The notes beneath the pieces are model-generated. The model made no database searches and was not told where the DNA came from. It saw nothing but the letters and a program-made list of their open reading frames with translations. Below are positions 6,861 through 7,073 of a stretch of DNA of 7,073 nucleotides, one piece after another. Source of the DNA: Acidobacteriaceae bacterium (GTDB taxonomy: Bacteria > Acidobacteriota > Terriglobia > Terriglobales > Acidobacteriaceae). Position numbers and translations under genes: made by a program. How positions within the stretch are numbered: the stretch's first letter is position 1; the number at the start of each line of letters is the position of its first letter. Where the stretch lies: NCBI GenBank assembly GCA_030039895.1, contig JASHUR010000187.1, positions 1 to 7,073 on the forward strand, read 5' to 3'.

Positions 6861-7073
6861 ATGAACATAGAAAAGCCCATTCGAGTGCTGATCATCGACG
6901 ACTCGGCTGTGATGCGGAGTTTGCTGCGGATGACGCTGGTCGAGTGCCCGGGCGTTGAGGTTGCGGGCGTGGCCATGGAAGGCCACGCGGGGCTGGCGGC
7001 GATGGAAATACTGAAGCCTGACCTGGTGCTGCTGGACATTGAGATGCCGGGCATGAACGGGCTTGAGGTGCTG
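6861..7073 (+). CDS. cheB: CheB receptor methylesterase, N-terminal receiver part only
   Basis: Only the first 71 codons are in the window; the frame is open to the right edge. They form a receiver domain with the CheB-style opening RVLIIDDSAVMRSLLR (8-23), acidic pair Asp13-Asp14, and phosphoacceptor Asp59 in LLDIEMPGMNGLEVL (57-71). Full CheB proteins are about 350 aa, with a C-terminal methylesterase/deamidase domain that removes methyl groups from chemoreceptors during adaptation; that domain would lie outside the window. The DDSAVMR motif and the position after cheA, cheW and cheY make CheB the best call, but another receiver-domain protein is possible. The ATG is 20 bp after the cheY stop and has no clear Shine-Dalgarno site. 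An inverted repeat at 6968-6987 falls inside the coding sequence. Confidence 0.85.
   Translation, partial: MNIEKPIRVLIIDDSAVMRSLLRMTLVECPGVEVAGVAMEGHAGLAAMEILKPDLVLLDIEMPGMNGLEVL

Noticed and set aside
6968..6987. Inverted repeat CGTGGCC, 6-nt loop, GGCCACG, as a possible terminator or operator
   Set aside because: It lies within the cheB coding sequence, has no T-run after it, and a 7-bp stem is expected by chance in GC-rich coding DNA.

Overview
The window is high-GC bacterial chromosome with two divergent gene clusters that meet in an 81-bp gap (3646-3726). Gene density, very short intergenic gaps and the style of the proteins fit a flagellated soil-type bacterium. An acidobacterium (Terriglobales-like) is my best guess, but that placement rests on the feel of the sequences, not on a marker gene. 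No RNA genes, mobile elements, CRISPR arrays or terminators were seen.

Left half, minus strand (3645 down to 1, running off the left edge): a nucleoside-salvage operon read in the order cytidine deaminase (cdd), thymidine/pyrimidine-nucleoside phosphorylase (deoA/pdp type), concentrative nucleoside transporter (nupC) and purine-nucleoside phosphorylase (punA/deoD type, 3' part missing). Gaps between genes are 3, 34 and 6 bp. Together they import nucleosides, deaminate cytidine to uridine, and split pyrimidine and purine nucleosides by phosphorolysis into free bases and (deoxy)ribose-1-phosphate.

Right half, plus strand (3727 to 7073, running off the right edge): a chemotaxis operon, cheA-cheW-cheY-cheB (cheB truncated by the window). 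CheA senses receptor state through CheW and phosphorylates CheY (motor output) and CheB (receptor methylesterase, adaptation). This CheA carries two tandem CheW-like domains at its C-terminus, has no recognisable P2 domain, and has a perfect-register 15-bp tandem repeat in its P1-P3 linker. A good match to a flagellar sigma-28 (FliA/SigD) promoter lies so close to the most likely cheA start (GTG 3727) that the transcript may be leaderless.

I found no previously undescribed system. The points worth a second look are the sigma-28/leaderless cheA start, the linker repeat, and the double-CheW CheA.
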